A stretch of 64,000 nucleotides of DNA from Clavelina lepadiformis (Eukaryota > Chordata > Ascidiacea > Aplousobranchia > Clavelinidae), in NCBI RefSeq assembly GCF_947623445.1, contig NC_135245.1:5587501-5651500 (forward strand). The letters run 5' to 3'. A program made the position numbers and the translations under genes. A model generated the notes under the pieces. That model worked only from the letters and a program-made list of their open reading frames with translations. It searched no databases and was not told where the DNA came from. Positions 36,878 to 49,095 of this stretch are shown here, piece by piece (the first letter of the stretch is position 1; each line of letters opens with the position of its first letter).

Positions 36878-39800
36878 TTAGTTCGGCTTTCTTTTATCAG
36901 AATGTTTGCCATATCGGGAATGACCGTCCATTTTAAACTGATTTCCTTTCTGCTGACCATATCTTCTGCTTTCTCTGGATTCCTGCCCCTTGCCTTCCTG
37001 CTTTCTTGGCACTGATTCGGACAATTTAGTTCGACTGGTTTGGTCATCATCATCTTTGAAGTCGGCTGGGACTTCAAAAGGCAACTTTTGCCCTATAAAA
37101 ATGTGTATTTTCATGAAAACTACCGGTATATGAACTTTTAACGCATTAAGTAGAAAAACGCTACTGAATGTGAAGTAAAGTTAAATTTCAGTTTTACTGT
37201 CAACTTATACAACCAAACGTTGAATTCTCTGAGTGCAAAATACTCACATGGAAAAACGTTCATAACCATATCAAAAAATTTTGGATGAATTCTTCCTTTT
37301 TTATCACCTTCACATAAAATGACCTTGTTGCTGGATATGAAGAATTTTAAACCGGCTGTAAAACAGTGTTTAATTTAAATAATAATAAATTTATTAAAAA
37401 GCAGTTTTCTATGAAATGGAAACACCGCTTCTTTGTTGGAACAATGACAAGCATTTTTTTAAAAACAAACCTTTCATGGCTTTTTCCATGTCCAGTTTAA
37501 TCACGATTTCACAACTGTTGCGCATTCCACTGATCACTTCATTTTGTCCAGGCAAACCAATTGAAAAATGAATATGGTTTCTCTAAAATAAATGAACCAA
37601 TTGAAATTATCAATTTTATTTCGTGTGGTATGAGGAAGTGGTGCTCAGCGTGGGCAGAAATTATATAGCCTACTTCATCAGCTGGCTCAAAAGGTTGTGC
37701 ATTTGAGATAAATATTAATCCCGTTTTCTAATTGTTATGAAATGTTCATTCTAAGCAGTAAGCATGAGTGGCTGTGTCGGCACTACAATGTTGTGCACAA
37801 TGCACATCTCTAGATGTTGCTACTTTGTTGAACTAACGTAATAAAGTCAAACTGCATTATCATCAATATTTTTTTTATTGCATTATTGTTTGAAAACTAT
37901 GTTCCATATATTTTGTTCAGCTGTTTTCAGTCTAACTCATAAGATTAAACTAAACATTTTTGATGGTTTTAAACATAGATGAAAAAGGACATTTAACCCT
38001 CAATAATATGATAAGACAAGAAAAGTTACACATGGCCAAAATAAAATCCATAAGCATAAAATTGAGCACTGGCTATGACATACACACCACTTTGAATAAA
38101 ACAAACCTTCATTCGATTTAAGCCTGTTGTTTTTATTTTCTCCCAGGCTTCAAAATACGTTCCATGGTAAACATCTGTATATTGCTTGGGATTGGTGATT
38201 GGTTGTAAATCAAGATTTTGTACCTGTACATCAAAATTTTATTTTTACAAAGTAACAATCAAGCAAAGGCTTGTCTACTAAACTTTGCGACAAACTTCTA
38301 AGTTAACGTGTGTATGATAAGTATAACGTGCTATAATGAATCTTAAAATTTAACACTTTACAAAAAAATCATTCATTAATACAGCTAAATTGTTACAACT
38401 TTCATCAATATATATCAAAAACGTAGCAATGGAATTTATATCATAATTATTTTTTCTCACCTTCACAGTATGTCCTTGAGTGGCTTTAATTTTCCATTCT
38501 CCATTGATTTCTTTTAACTCAAACCGTTTTTTATCATTTGAATCTACAATATTCCTGACTTCTTCAAATGACCTTTTACCACATTGCTCAATAAATTTCC
38601 TATCTTCCAAAATTTGTCTTACACTGATATACCCCTCTAAAATTTAAAAGTATTATTTTTCCAATCACTGTTTGCAACTTTTCATTGGTTTTAGGTTTCT
38701 TTTAGGTTTTCAAGATATCAAGTGTAAAATTACCTTCATCAAGTCGAAGAAACTTGTACTTTCCATGTCGCAAGACTCTAACCAACTCCTTGGAAAACTC
38801 CATATCACCTGGGTACCAGTCATCATAAGGTTCAAGATCGTCACGGTAATCATGTGAACGGTTATACCCATCATGAGATCCTTCCAAGTTTCTGTTATAC
38901 TCGTAGTTTCCTTTATTCATATGGGGATGTTGTTGGCCTTGGTTTTGGTGATAATGCCCACCATGGTGCTGAAAATCTCTTCCACGATTTCTGTTTTGCT
39001 GATCATGCTGACCTCTCCAAGACCCCTGCACCCGATTGTGTTGCTGCTGTGATGAATAGAACTGATGAGACGTTCCTGCATACCCGTCATGATTAGCTCC
39101 AACATGCTGCTTGGATGGTGGGCCCTTAAAACAACATCAGTTTTTCTAGGACCATATCACATTACGAAAAGCTAAAAATGTTTAATTGCAATAAGGCATT
39201 AGTAGCCTATATAATACATCTCTGATAATAATTAATAGACACTGTCATGTATAAGTACTTAAGTCAATATGATTACTCTGGGGTTATTTTCCAAGCACCA
39301 ATAAGACTTTATTAAATACTTGGAATGGGCAATTTTAATTGACCTTGATCCTTTACCTACTAGAGTACTTGTTAAAAAAACTTTCTATGAATGATTTGTT
39401 CAGTATGATTTTTGTTTCTAAAAGTGAAAAATTCTATGGTGTCATACGTATGACATTATTGATTTCATAATCACAAAATTTTCATGTTTTTGACAGTTTT
39501 TAGCTCAATAAATATTGAAAAATAGGCAGTTTATCACAACTACAGCAGTAAACAGGGATGCAATAAAAATTCATAATAATTTAAAATAAATAAGAATTTT
39601 TAATTTAATTTTGGCAATTGCTGGGGATGAGCTGATTCCACCACTGATACAAACCCAAATATATTTGCCGAATATCGCTTGAGTGAAAGATTCGGGCAAA
39701 AACAAATACAACGTTACCTTTATTTTCTCATAATTAGTGACAACAATAATCTATTTCAATGGTTTAGTTAAGTTGGTAAAATCTCTTTACAATGATGATA

Positions 39801-42800
39801 TTTACCAAATTACATTAGATTTTAATTGCCACTTCTTCAAATCTTTTGTAAAAAGATTTTTCGTATTAATGCATCATATTAATTCATAATTGCATCATAT
39901 TATAAGCTTAATTGGACAACATTTTTGTAAACTTTTATCATCAGGTACTGATATGAAAAGATTCAGGATTCATAGTGTTTTAAGGTGTTTTGGAGACTAA
40001 AACAGTCACTTAAATTTTTCCGACGATCTCTCAAATCTTATTCTTCCGCATTTACAGCAGAAATTTAGCAGTTAGTCTTTAAAAATAGCGGTGTCTTAAA
40101 ATTTCTCAGCCGTCACCAAAATTACACCTTGAATTGACCAAAATTAACCTAACAGATTTTTGTTTTCACAAAAACCTAAATAATTTTTCTGAAGGCACAT
40201 CCCTGGGAATTGTGGAAACATGGATGTATAAACAGTGCTGTACTGCATAGGCCATGGCAAGTTTTGTGTTGTTGGTAATAAATAGGATCTATGTAGGATA
40301 ATGAGGAATGTGAAAATAAAGAAAAGTGTGATCTTTTGCTGGTAATCCAGTAGTTAGTGACAACAGACTACACAACCCCAGGCAGCCGGCACCAAAACTT
40401 ACAGGATTACCATATTCATAAGTGATCAAATGGGCTAGCCTAGAAAAAATATTTGTTAGTCAGCCAGTGAAACAGTAAAATCTGGACTAAGAAGATCTCC
40501 GTGATCATCATTCAAAGCTTCAATCAACCAAGATCATTCATTTTCACTATTATCCTCATCTGAACTTGAGATACCTTAGTTTTGGTAAGCAGCTGCTAAA
40601 GTTCTTCTTGCAGTTTTAAGGCGGAATTAACCAAAGTAACCTATTCCTTTTGCAACCATATTTCTTGGCAAGTTCATGTTACCAAAAGTAGAAGTTATCC
40701 TTAAACATAGTTAGACAAAATAACAATAACCTGTATTCTTCACTTTTTCAATTTTCATCCTGTCTCTGCTTCGTTAATAATAATCCACTAGACCATACGT
40801 GTCAAACTCCCGGCCCGCCGGCCACATCCGGCCCACTTTACAATAAAACTTGGTCCACAATGTTATTTTATACATTGAACTATTTTGGGCCCGCGAGATC
40901 ATTGTACAGTATAACTTACTTTTTCCAAGCAAGGAACAAGATTATAACAAATCGCACAATACAGCAGCACAGCAGTTGCCCCACCATACGACAGAATAAA
41001 TAGATTTATTCTAACACTTGTAATCTGGGCTGCTTTTTTCTTTATTGTTTGTTAATTGTTTAAATGCTTTTGCAAGGAGATGAATGAAACATAATGATGT
41101 AAGAGAAGAATATAATCAAAAATAGACCAGTCAAAAATCGTTAAAAACATCAAAAATTTGGTGTTGTTTCGCTGCCTGTTCCAAGTCATGTTTTGTGTCA
41201 CGAAACGTTCAATCAAGTATTATCCTTTCGGCCCGCGGCGTTAAATTAGTTTTGAGTTTTGGCTCCTGGTGCGATTGAGTTTGACACCCCTGCACTAGAC
41301 CCTAATCAACATCACTAAGTGTGCAACATGATAAAACACAAATTTGTATAACAATCGTTTTCTGGTTTGAAACAAAACAGCTAAACCAAAGCTGGCAAAC
41401 AAATATAATTAAGTTAATTTTCAAGGAAAAAGAAGTTGGGGATAAACCTTGAATTAGTTTCACAAAAACTACAAAACTACATATGTTCAGAATAAAGACT
41501 GAATGTAGATACTTTACATGAAAACAAGACAACTCATTATTTGCATAATAGCAGAAAATCACTTTTCTGTCAGACGCAGTCTACTGAGCCCACGTCATCT
41601 CAAAATATCTCATCGTATGCACCGTTATCCTTTGTACTCATTGAATCACTGTTATCATATCTCATCCGTAATCACTACGTACAACTGTTAAGAAAGATCA
41701 CAACTTAAAACTGCATCATAAGTAAAATTGCACACCTAGGTTAGCATGACACACAAACCTAAAACTAAAAAAAGTTTGAAATATAGGCCTAGTAACCACC
41801 AACCCACCAGCGCATAGCACCCGATACAACAGCACCCGCCCAATGCTTTAAAGAATAAAAATACTAGAGATATCTGGCAAAATAAAATTATTCAGATTCC
41901 ATACAGGTGCGAACATAAAGTATTTTGCCATAAATAAATTACTTTAATTTGTTTGCAAAATAAAATATTCTTAATATGTTGATTCATTTGAGTTGCTGCA
42001 TAACAAGTTGTGTTCTTTATGAAAGCAAAGTTGATCAACTCTTGAAAACATGAGCTTGTTGGGTAAATGACTTTCAATAGAGGATGTTTTGACCCTCCTA
42101 ATTCTTCTACCCCTTACTTAAACTGGACACCACTCTCACCAAACTTGACATTACAGGTAAATCTGCACTCAAGTTTACAAATTCATAATTTATGTTTGCC
42201 CGAATCTTTCAATAAGTTTGTTATCTGGCGAAGCTATTCAACTTTGAGTTCGGCTTCCATAAGCAAGATGCTAGTACTTTGAGATAGAAACTGTAGTAGG
42301 CTATTGCATAGTGCATAATGCCAAAATATGTTTAAAATATTGACACATAGTATAATTTACATATCTGATAATGCTTTCCTTACTGAATGAGTTGCATCTT
42401 TATCACTAGCAGCATCCATAGCTTCAGGGGCGTTACCAGCAACTTCAGTGCTTTCCTTAGCAAGATCACTCTCCAAATTTCTTTTATTTTCAGATGATAC
42501 AACTTCAATTTTTGCCACATTATTGTCAATTTTGGCATCATCCACAGCCTTATTTGTTGGAACTTGTGGTTCAACCGGACGACTTTCCGGCTTTCGATCG
42601 CTTATTTTAAGGTCTTGCAGAGGTGGGGGCCCATTTATATTTTCTGCTGCTGGAGATAGCTCTTTTTGATCGGAACTTGCCGATACTTTTTCAGCTGGTG
42701 GGTTGGCAATTACATCATTTGCCTGAGCTTTAGCCTTGACACAAAGTAAAGGAATCAGAATAACTTTAAAAACTGGTTAGATTATTTAAAATCAAGTTTG

Positions 42801-45492
42801 GTTGGATATCAAACTTGATACCTAGTAGTGCAAAGTGAATTAATATTGGGCCAACAGATACAAACAAAATTTTGATATGAGATAGGCAGCAAAATCATCA
42901 ACCTCGACGAGTACCGGTATGTACAACTAGGGCAAAAACTCACCAGTGATATATGCAATATTAAAAAAGGTAAAATAAAACACATCTATATAGTATGATA
43001 TGATAATTATAATCTTTATCCTCGAACAGAGCAGAGTCTTTGCATGACTTAAACCTGATGATGATTCCTCATTGTTTGAGCCCCAGTTACTGAGCAAGCT
43101 AGCTTTTGTGCAAGTTCCAATTGTCACACATTTTTCATTTTTTTGGAGTTTTTGTATGGTACTGCCCAAATTTATAACTGTCCACTAGGTCCACTGCACT
43201 GGAGAAAGTGTTGTTAACGCCTTGCTTAAAGGCATAACAACAGTATAGCAACACTGGGTATCGAACACGGAGCACGCAACACATTTATTGTGAGGCCAAC
43301 GCTTTAACTACTCGGCTACCAAGGTGAAAAATATAAATTTTAACAGATAATTTCAATGATATTTTTGAAAAAAGGCATCGTTTGTGTTGTTGTTATGATA
43401 ACAATAACTTGTCCATTCTTCCCACAAAAGTAGTTGTTATGAAATCCAAAAGAATTTAACAGTGCAACTTGGATATATGCCTTTGTTTTAGGCTTGTGAG
43501 AAATGTACTGATTCATGCAGATAGTAACATGTAAAGAATGACAGTGAGTAGTGTCTACTTGCAAAAACATAATAATAGATCAAATTTTTCAAATTTATTT
43601 AGTGTGACATCCGTTAAAAAATATGATGAAAGTTTTAGTAAAAACACACTTAGTGACATACACATGATTCACGTCCAATGTTGGGCTTCTTTGTGCATTG
43701 TTTTATCAATTTATGCAATAATACAGCATTGTTTAAGCAAAACATTGCCTACAGTAATTTCTAACTTCATTTTTACTAGTATTACTTGCTTATATTACAA
43801 GGTGGAGAGAGATGAGCTTGCTTGATATTAAATACCACGATTGGCTCAGACCACTGCAGTTAAGAACAAATTCTATTTTCATTGCTTAAACTGTAGTTTC
43901 AAATCATCAACAAACCACCTTTATCAATGTATGCTTCAAGGTAAATGAGAACAATATTGCAAACAAAGAGCTGCCTTTTTTGAAAAGTACAGTTTAAAAC
44001 GCCAGGAAAATGTATGCATAATGGAAAATTGCAACTGTTGTATGAAGATAAAGATATAACCTAATGAAAGAAAAATATCAAAAGCAATCAACAAAGTGCA
44101 ATGGGAAATTACAACTCACTGTATGAAGTTTAGAGATCAAAAGAGCATAAGTAATGCAGACATGCCCTGAAAATATGTTAATTGAAAATCTTTAAAAGGC
44201 AAAAGACAAACCGATCTCAAACGTCTGTTTTTTAAGGGATGAGGTAGTTTGAAATTTTGGCCTTGTGATCTGTTGCCAATTTTTTGTCATAGTATGAATA
44301 GTTATGGGACAATAAAAATTACTATCGATTCTGATACTAATAAAATTACAATATAATTCTGATGCAAATTCAGACTCTTGAAATTTAAGATTCATACAAC
44401 ATTCTGTTTAAGCATAAGTATGACGCATTCATCTTGCATTTCATTTTTATCCAAAAATATTTCCAGTCTGTGACTAAGAAACTTGTGTTCAACTGCAAAG
44501 TTGTGTATGTATGAATTTGCATTTGACTGAGGCAATAAAACAAGATCGTTGCCTAATATTTGTGCATTTTAGTACGAATAAATGATATCAAAATTTTTCA
44601 GACACAAAAAGTAATTTCAGTATTTTATCATAGGAACAGAGTTGTTCATTGGTTTATTGAAATTCTTTGACTTTATACTAGTTACGAAATATATAATATG
44701 TGCATCTATAAACCGCAGATGAGCTATAAACTGTTCCAAATGAGTGCTGTTTAGGAATGTTAGAAAGTGTGGTTAACGAGTCTAGTACCTTGAACAAACA
44801 GACTTTGAAGAAAGTGCAGATCTGTTTTTTGTTATGTCCTAAAATTAATATATAAAAATATGTCTTAGGCAAAAGCTATGTTAATACTTTGGTGCTGAAA
44901 TTGTTGATATTTTAATCGGCACTTAAGTTAATATGATAACTTTTGTAACAAATGTTAATGTTTTTCCACAAACAAAATCTGATTGCTGAGAGATTATTTA
45001 GCACCACAAGTGTGTGTCGGCTCTTTATAGTGGAAAAGTTTAGTTGAATTTAGAATGGCACTTATTTCATTATTTTCATATAAATATAGTTAATGCTGAG
45101 GACTTGTCATCTAAAATCATTCTTACAGTATTATTTTTAACAGCTGCAAAATGAACAATAAAAATGGTTTTTGTCTCAGACAAGCTGCTGAACATAGATT
45201 CTAAATGCAATATTGTGTATGCCAATTATTTTTACAAAATTTGCATATCTTTCAAGAATTGTGTATATATATATCGCAAAATTATAATTACTGGTATAGA
45301 AAGATTTATCACATTAGTAATTATTTCAATTACAGTACAATGAATAAAGTCTATGTTAACCTTGCTAATCACAATAACTATATTATAATGTACCTCTTCC
45401 TCTCTTTTTCGCCTTTTTCTATCCCGCTTCTTTTGATTTTTGCTACTTTTGCCTACTGTTATATCCGTTAAACCAGGTATGTGTGACATCAT
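36878..45492 (-). CDS. Long KptA/Tpt1 (TRPT1)-like protein with disordered N- and C-terminal regions
   Basis: Secure minus-strand exons are 38734-39124, 38461-38636, 38107-38223, 37471-37582, 37248-37355 and 36878-37092. Two upstream exons, 42384-42734 and 45394-45492, keep phase 0 and have GTAAGG and GTACAT donors; with them the product is 522 residues. The N-terminal 250 residues are low-complexity: a basic KKRDRKRRKREEE stretch, an acidic/Ala-rich part and a Gln/His/Asn/Gly/Arg-rich part (QNRNRGRDFQHHGG). The KptA domain follows: MEFSKELVRVLRHGKYKF, GYISVRQIL, NSNDKKRFELK-like block, IKATQGHTVK, YHGTYFEAW, RNHIHFSIGLPGQNEVISGM, SSNKVILCEGDKKG. A charged 70-residue tail (DDDD, KRKPN end) closes it. 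As in the neighbours, Lys replaces the usual Arg of IRAxQGHS. RG-rich and charged flanks suggest RNA binding (inference). Exon 42384-42734 could alternatively run on to a TAA at 42357 and end a separate gene. Confidence 0.8.
40794..41292. mobile_element. hAT-like MITE in an intron of the long KptA-like gene
   Basis: Right end GAGTTTGACACCCCTG; the left end is a mutated partner, CATACGTGTCAAACTC. A perfect 8-bp duplication CACTAGAC flanks it (40786-40793 and 41293-41300). The terminal sequence resembles a widespread hAT family with CAGGGGTGTCAAACTC ends. Confidence 0.85.
43008..43324 (-). repeat. tRNA-derived SINE, copy 4 (best preserved)
   Basis: On the minus strand: GGTAGCCGAGTAGTTAAAGC (A-box region), then GTTCGATACC (B box) about 60 bases in, then a body shared with 11287-11604. 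It lies in the putative intron between 45394 and 42734. Confidence 0.75.
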
Positions 45493-46254
45493 AAAGATAT
45501 AAACAGTTATGAACACAGATTTATGATGTACGATAACACCTTTTAACTCTTTACTCTGTAACGATAAGCACAGTATACTAAATGAGCTACAATACATAAA
45601 TTAAAGCAAAGCTTGAAATAAAAGAGTTAGTCAAATACCGTAGTGGATAGTGTGGCACCTACACGTGCGAGATTCATCAACGTGCATGCCAAAAATTTTT
45701 TCTTTAAATGGAGTTATATTAAACAAACAAATAAAAGCTGGTTGTTTAAACACTCATTTATAATAAATAAACAACAAAGTAAGGCTTCAGTGCACGCCAG
45801 ACTGCTAGGCTTGGCGTTTTTTCAACGAGATCTCAGAGGCGCAGGACAAGCAAAATCGAGGTGACAGGATGCAGGACAACCATATGAGAAAGTTCGCTGT
45901 TTTTGGATGAGCAATCCCCAGTGCAACAAGATGAAACAATAGCTTTTATAGACGAAATTAATTTTTATAACCACGGACTTAACAAACTTTATAATCTGGC
46001 AGGATGGTTAAAATCTGTGAAATAAGTGTACTGGGTACATTTTGCAGTCTGATAGGAAAAATGCAGAGCTTCTGGGCATCGTTTTCTGCAATTGCATCTT
46101 TACACCCACAATTTCTCATCAAAAAGGGGCGTACGTTCCACTGCTATAACATGTACGCTCTGCCATGCTACAGTATTGTTTGATTTTCTCAATTAACTGC
46201 GCAGATCGGAAGTTACGATGTTAACCGTTGTTATTATAACATAATAAAACACTT

Positions 46255-46330
46255 GCTCATGAACACTTAACAAGCAGGAGAAAAGTGGCAAAGCCCATTG
46301 GCTTAAAACATGCAAGATAGCAAAAAATAA
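46255..46330 (-). repeat. AAGCC..GGGCTT family, copy 4 (inverted)
   Basis: On the minus strand: GCATGTTTTAAGCCAATGGG, CTTTGCCACTTTTCTCCTGC and TTGTTAAGTG, colinear with the copies at 12650 and 20735. Confidence 0.5.
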
Positions 46331-46599
46331 AATCGAGCTCTAAAATGGTAGGTTAGCAGGGCGACCAAACCCACAAAATAGTTTTTAAGCTTAACAAATT
46401 TATACCAAATACTAAAAACAAATAGACAAGTAGAGTATTGGGAAATGTAGAAGATATGTTTTTATTAAAAACACCGATATGATAAGAGTTGAAATAAAAT
46501 GAAGTAACTTGGTTTGATTGCAGTGATAATCAACAATTTAAGTGCACATGATTATAGGCTAGGCCTACTGTTTCACAAAAAATGCGCTAAGGCTATTAC

Positions 46600-46810
46600 C
46601 ATGGTTTTTTTTAACTTAAGATATATGTTATAAGATAATGACTTAAACCTAAACTAAATATAACTTCTATTCTTATCAAATCGACTTTGAAATAAATCTT
46701 AACTAGTTTTAATCCACTTTTTGCAAAGTGATACCCATATTTACCATTCTCGTAATCTAATCGCCTATCTTTAACAACGGGCTGCGAGACCTATTCACAG
46801 TGAAATAGAC
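46600..46810. repeat. CCTAACC-associated dispersed repeat, copy 2 (diverged)
   Basis: Colinear with 11930-12135: runs of CCTAAAC, then TTTGCAAAGTGATACCCAT, TCTAATC and CGCCTATCTTTAACA, followed by GTGAAATAG as in copy 1. Confidence 0.45.
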
Positions 46811-49095
46811 AATTTGAAACATTTATCGTTTAAAATATGCTTCCGGAAGTCAGGTTTCAAATTACAGTACTATAGTGTGCTGACTCCCAAACTTAAGTCA
46901 TCATTTATCAGAAAGGTCCAAATTTCTACCTTAAGCTTTTTTCCAGATCTAAGCTAGTTAGAAACCTTTCTTGCGCTGTTGGGGAATACCCTATATCGGT
47001 TCAGCGATTTCACACGTCAGGCGTGGGAAGAGTTATTGAAAAAACCAAAGAAATTGAAAGAAAAATATTTTTGAATTTGAGGCTAGTTTGTTTTCGAGAA
47101 CGCAAATTTTCGAACACATTATCTAAATGATCATCATTAAAAGTTAAAATACTGCATCAATTAAATATATCATTTAAAGGTTGTTTGAAGCACAGAATAT
47201 AAAAACTTCTTCTGTTGTTTTTTAGCTTATTTAGCCTAACCTACTATTGTTTAATTTTCGCCATTGGGCATCAACTGTAGAGCAAAAAGTGCGGTCCTAA
47301 CTTTGTTATAACGTAATATGTGAGAAATATGCTCGAAAACAATACAAAATCATAAAAATGCGGCAATTGTTTTGGGATTTAAAACATGCATGGTGTTAAC
47401 CAACGATGTAAAAAGTACGATTATCGTTCTTAAAATCGTTGATGTTAACTATACCCAGATTCCAGAGATGTCAATACCAAAGATTACCAAGAATCTAAGA
47501 GTACCGTTAGCAACATACTGTAGTTACTTTATTGTAATATAAAAACTACAAAACAATTTTCTAATTCCCTCTAATTTTAAAACATAATAGGCAAATATAA
47601 CTTTCAATAAATCAATCGCTCTCTTAACAACTTGCTCTCTTAAGACAGGCATTTTTAATTTTTTATTGGAAACACCTTTTGCCTTACGGGCGCTATGATT
47701 CTGCCAGAATTATGGTTGTGTTTACAGGCCTAGATTTATAAACTTATAATAAACCCTATTCGAGTTACGGATGCCATATTTCTTGGGTGACAAGATTTTT
47801 ATGATCGCCTATAGAATCAAAAGAAAAAGAATCAAAGTGAGTCAACATTTTCCATTCTTAAATATAAGCGAACAAAAAAGATAGTAACTCGGAAAAAGGG
47901 TCTATTAAAAAAGATTAGTAGAGAGACTGTGCAGTAATAAATAAAATAGAGACTGTGCAGTAATAAATTAACTATAAAAGTTGATAAACAAATACTAATT
48001 AAAGTATTTCAAAAACAGTCAAGTAAATCCCAGTACTGGAAAATTAGTACACCATTAGCGTACTTCGAGGTATCACAAAAATGGTACTTACCAAGTATGT
48101 TAGTGATTACAAACTTAAGCTACAAATTACAAACTTCAAGTCCAACTCCACTGACACTTTTTGTAGCTAACCCATATTGGAAAGTGTGACACCTTACGCT
48201 TGCATGCACGAGATTCTTTAACGTGCACAACAAACTTGGACATTTTACATACAAGACATCGCTGCGATCTATCGGTCATGCGGAAAATCAGCCAGTAGGA
48301 TGTTTAAACAGAAATATAACTTATATTTCGACTAAAGTGGCATCATTAGTTTCCGGGTAAAATCAATATCTTGGTTTAATAGTTAAAGGTGAAATGGGCA
48401 AACCAAATAAAAATGAATATTAAACAGGGGTAAAAAATAAACTAATTTTATGGAATAGTCACAAAGTAATCACTGAAATTAAAAATATTCTATAAAGTCA
48501 CCGTGAACTCGACTGTCACTGAGAAGAGTTAGTGGGAAAGTAAAAAGTGTGATATAAACAGAGCATCTGTAAAGGAAAAGCTGTAACCAAACAAATAATC
48601 GTTATTTTATCATAGGTAGTGTGATGGCCTGTATATATTTATGTCTGCTTCCATGTGATAGACCGAGGTAGATTATGCAATGAAAGAATTACGTCTCTGT
48701 CGTTTCTGTAAAAGTATTACCGGTACCTGGTAACATTGAGCTATATCCGTTTTTCTGGGAATAAAGCTGGTGTGGTTTTTCATGCAGTGCATTTATAGGG
48801 CAGCTTTCAAATTTAAATGTATGCACAACTTTTGTATTCTTTACCCCTTGTATTAAAAATTATGCTGACTAAGATTTTAACCCTTGAACTGAAGTACAGT
48901 GCACATTGGAAATGTGTAGAAGTTTATCTTGAACAGGGTTAACTCAACATGAGCACCAGACTGGGTTGAGAAGAATGCAATCTTACAAATACTGTTGATA
49001 AAGACTTTGTAAATTTTTTTATTTGTGCTGAGTAGGAAGTAAGCTATTACCACTGTTTGTAAGCTCTGCTGTACGCGACACTCAAAAGTGAGGAG

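Larger units (their letters stand above)
45493..49095. other. Intergenic, repeat-rich, no recognised gene
   Basis: Holds a copy of the CCTAACC-associated repeat (46600-46810) and of the AAGCC..GGGCTT family (46255-46330). A motif, GAGATTC then ACGTGCA, is shared by about 45650-45690 and 48185-48235. A 22-bp unit GAGACTGTGCAGTAATAAAT is repeated twice at about 47925-47968. The 73-codon frame at 45643-45864 overlaps repeat sequence and is not taken as a gene. Confidence 0.45.

Noticed and set aside
38854-39096. Plus-strand 80-codon frame
   Set aside because: Antisense shadow of the Gln/His/Arg-rich exon of the long KptA-like gene.
40794-41292. Cys/Gly/Pro-like GC-rich start (CCCGGCCCGCCGG) as a CpG promoter
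   Set aside because: It is the subterminal part of a hAT-type MITE with a perfect 8-bp target duplication.
42357-42380. Reading 42384-42734 as the last exon of a separate gene ending at TAA 42357
   Set aside because: Possible, but the GTAAGG donor at 42383 gives an in-phase join to the KptA exon at 39124, which I prefer. Kept as an alternative in that entry.
43260-43324. Possible tRNA gene on the minus strand (A and B box-like motifs)
   Set aside because: No acceptor-stem pairing or cloverleaf can be drawn. The sequence is the head of a repeated SINE with several copies in the window.
45643-45864. 73-codon plus-strand frame as a gene
   Set aside because: It includes a motif repeated near 48185-48235 and has no recognisable domain.
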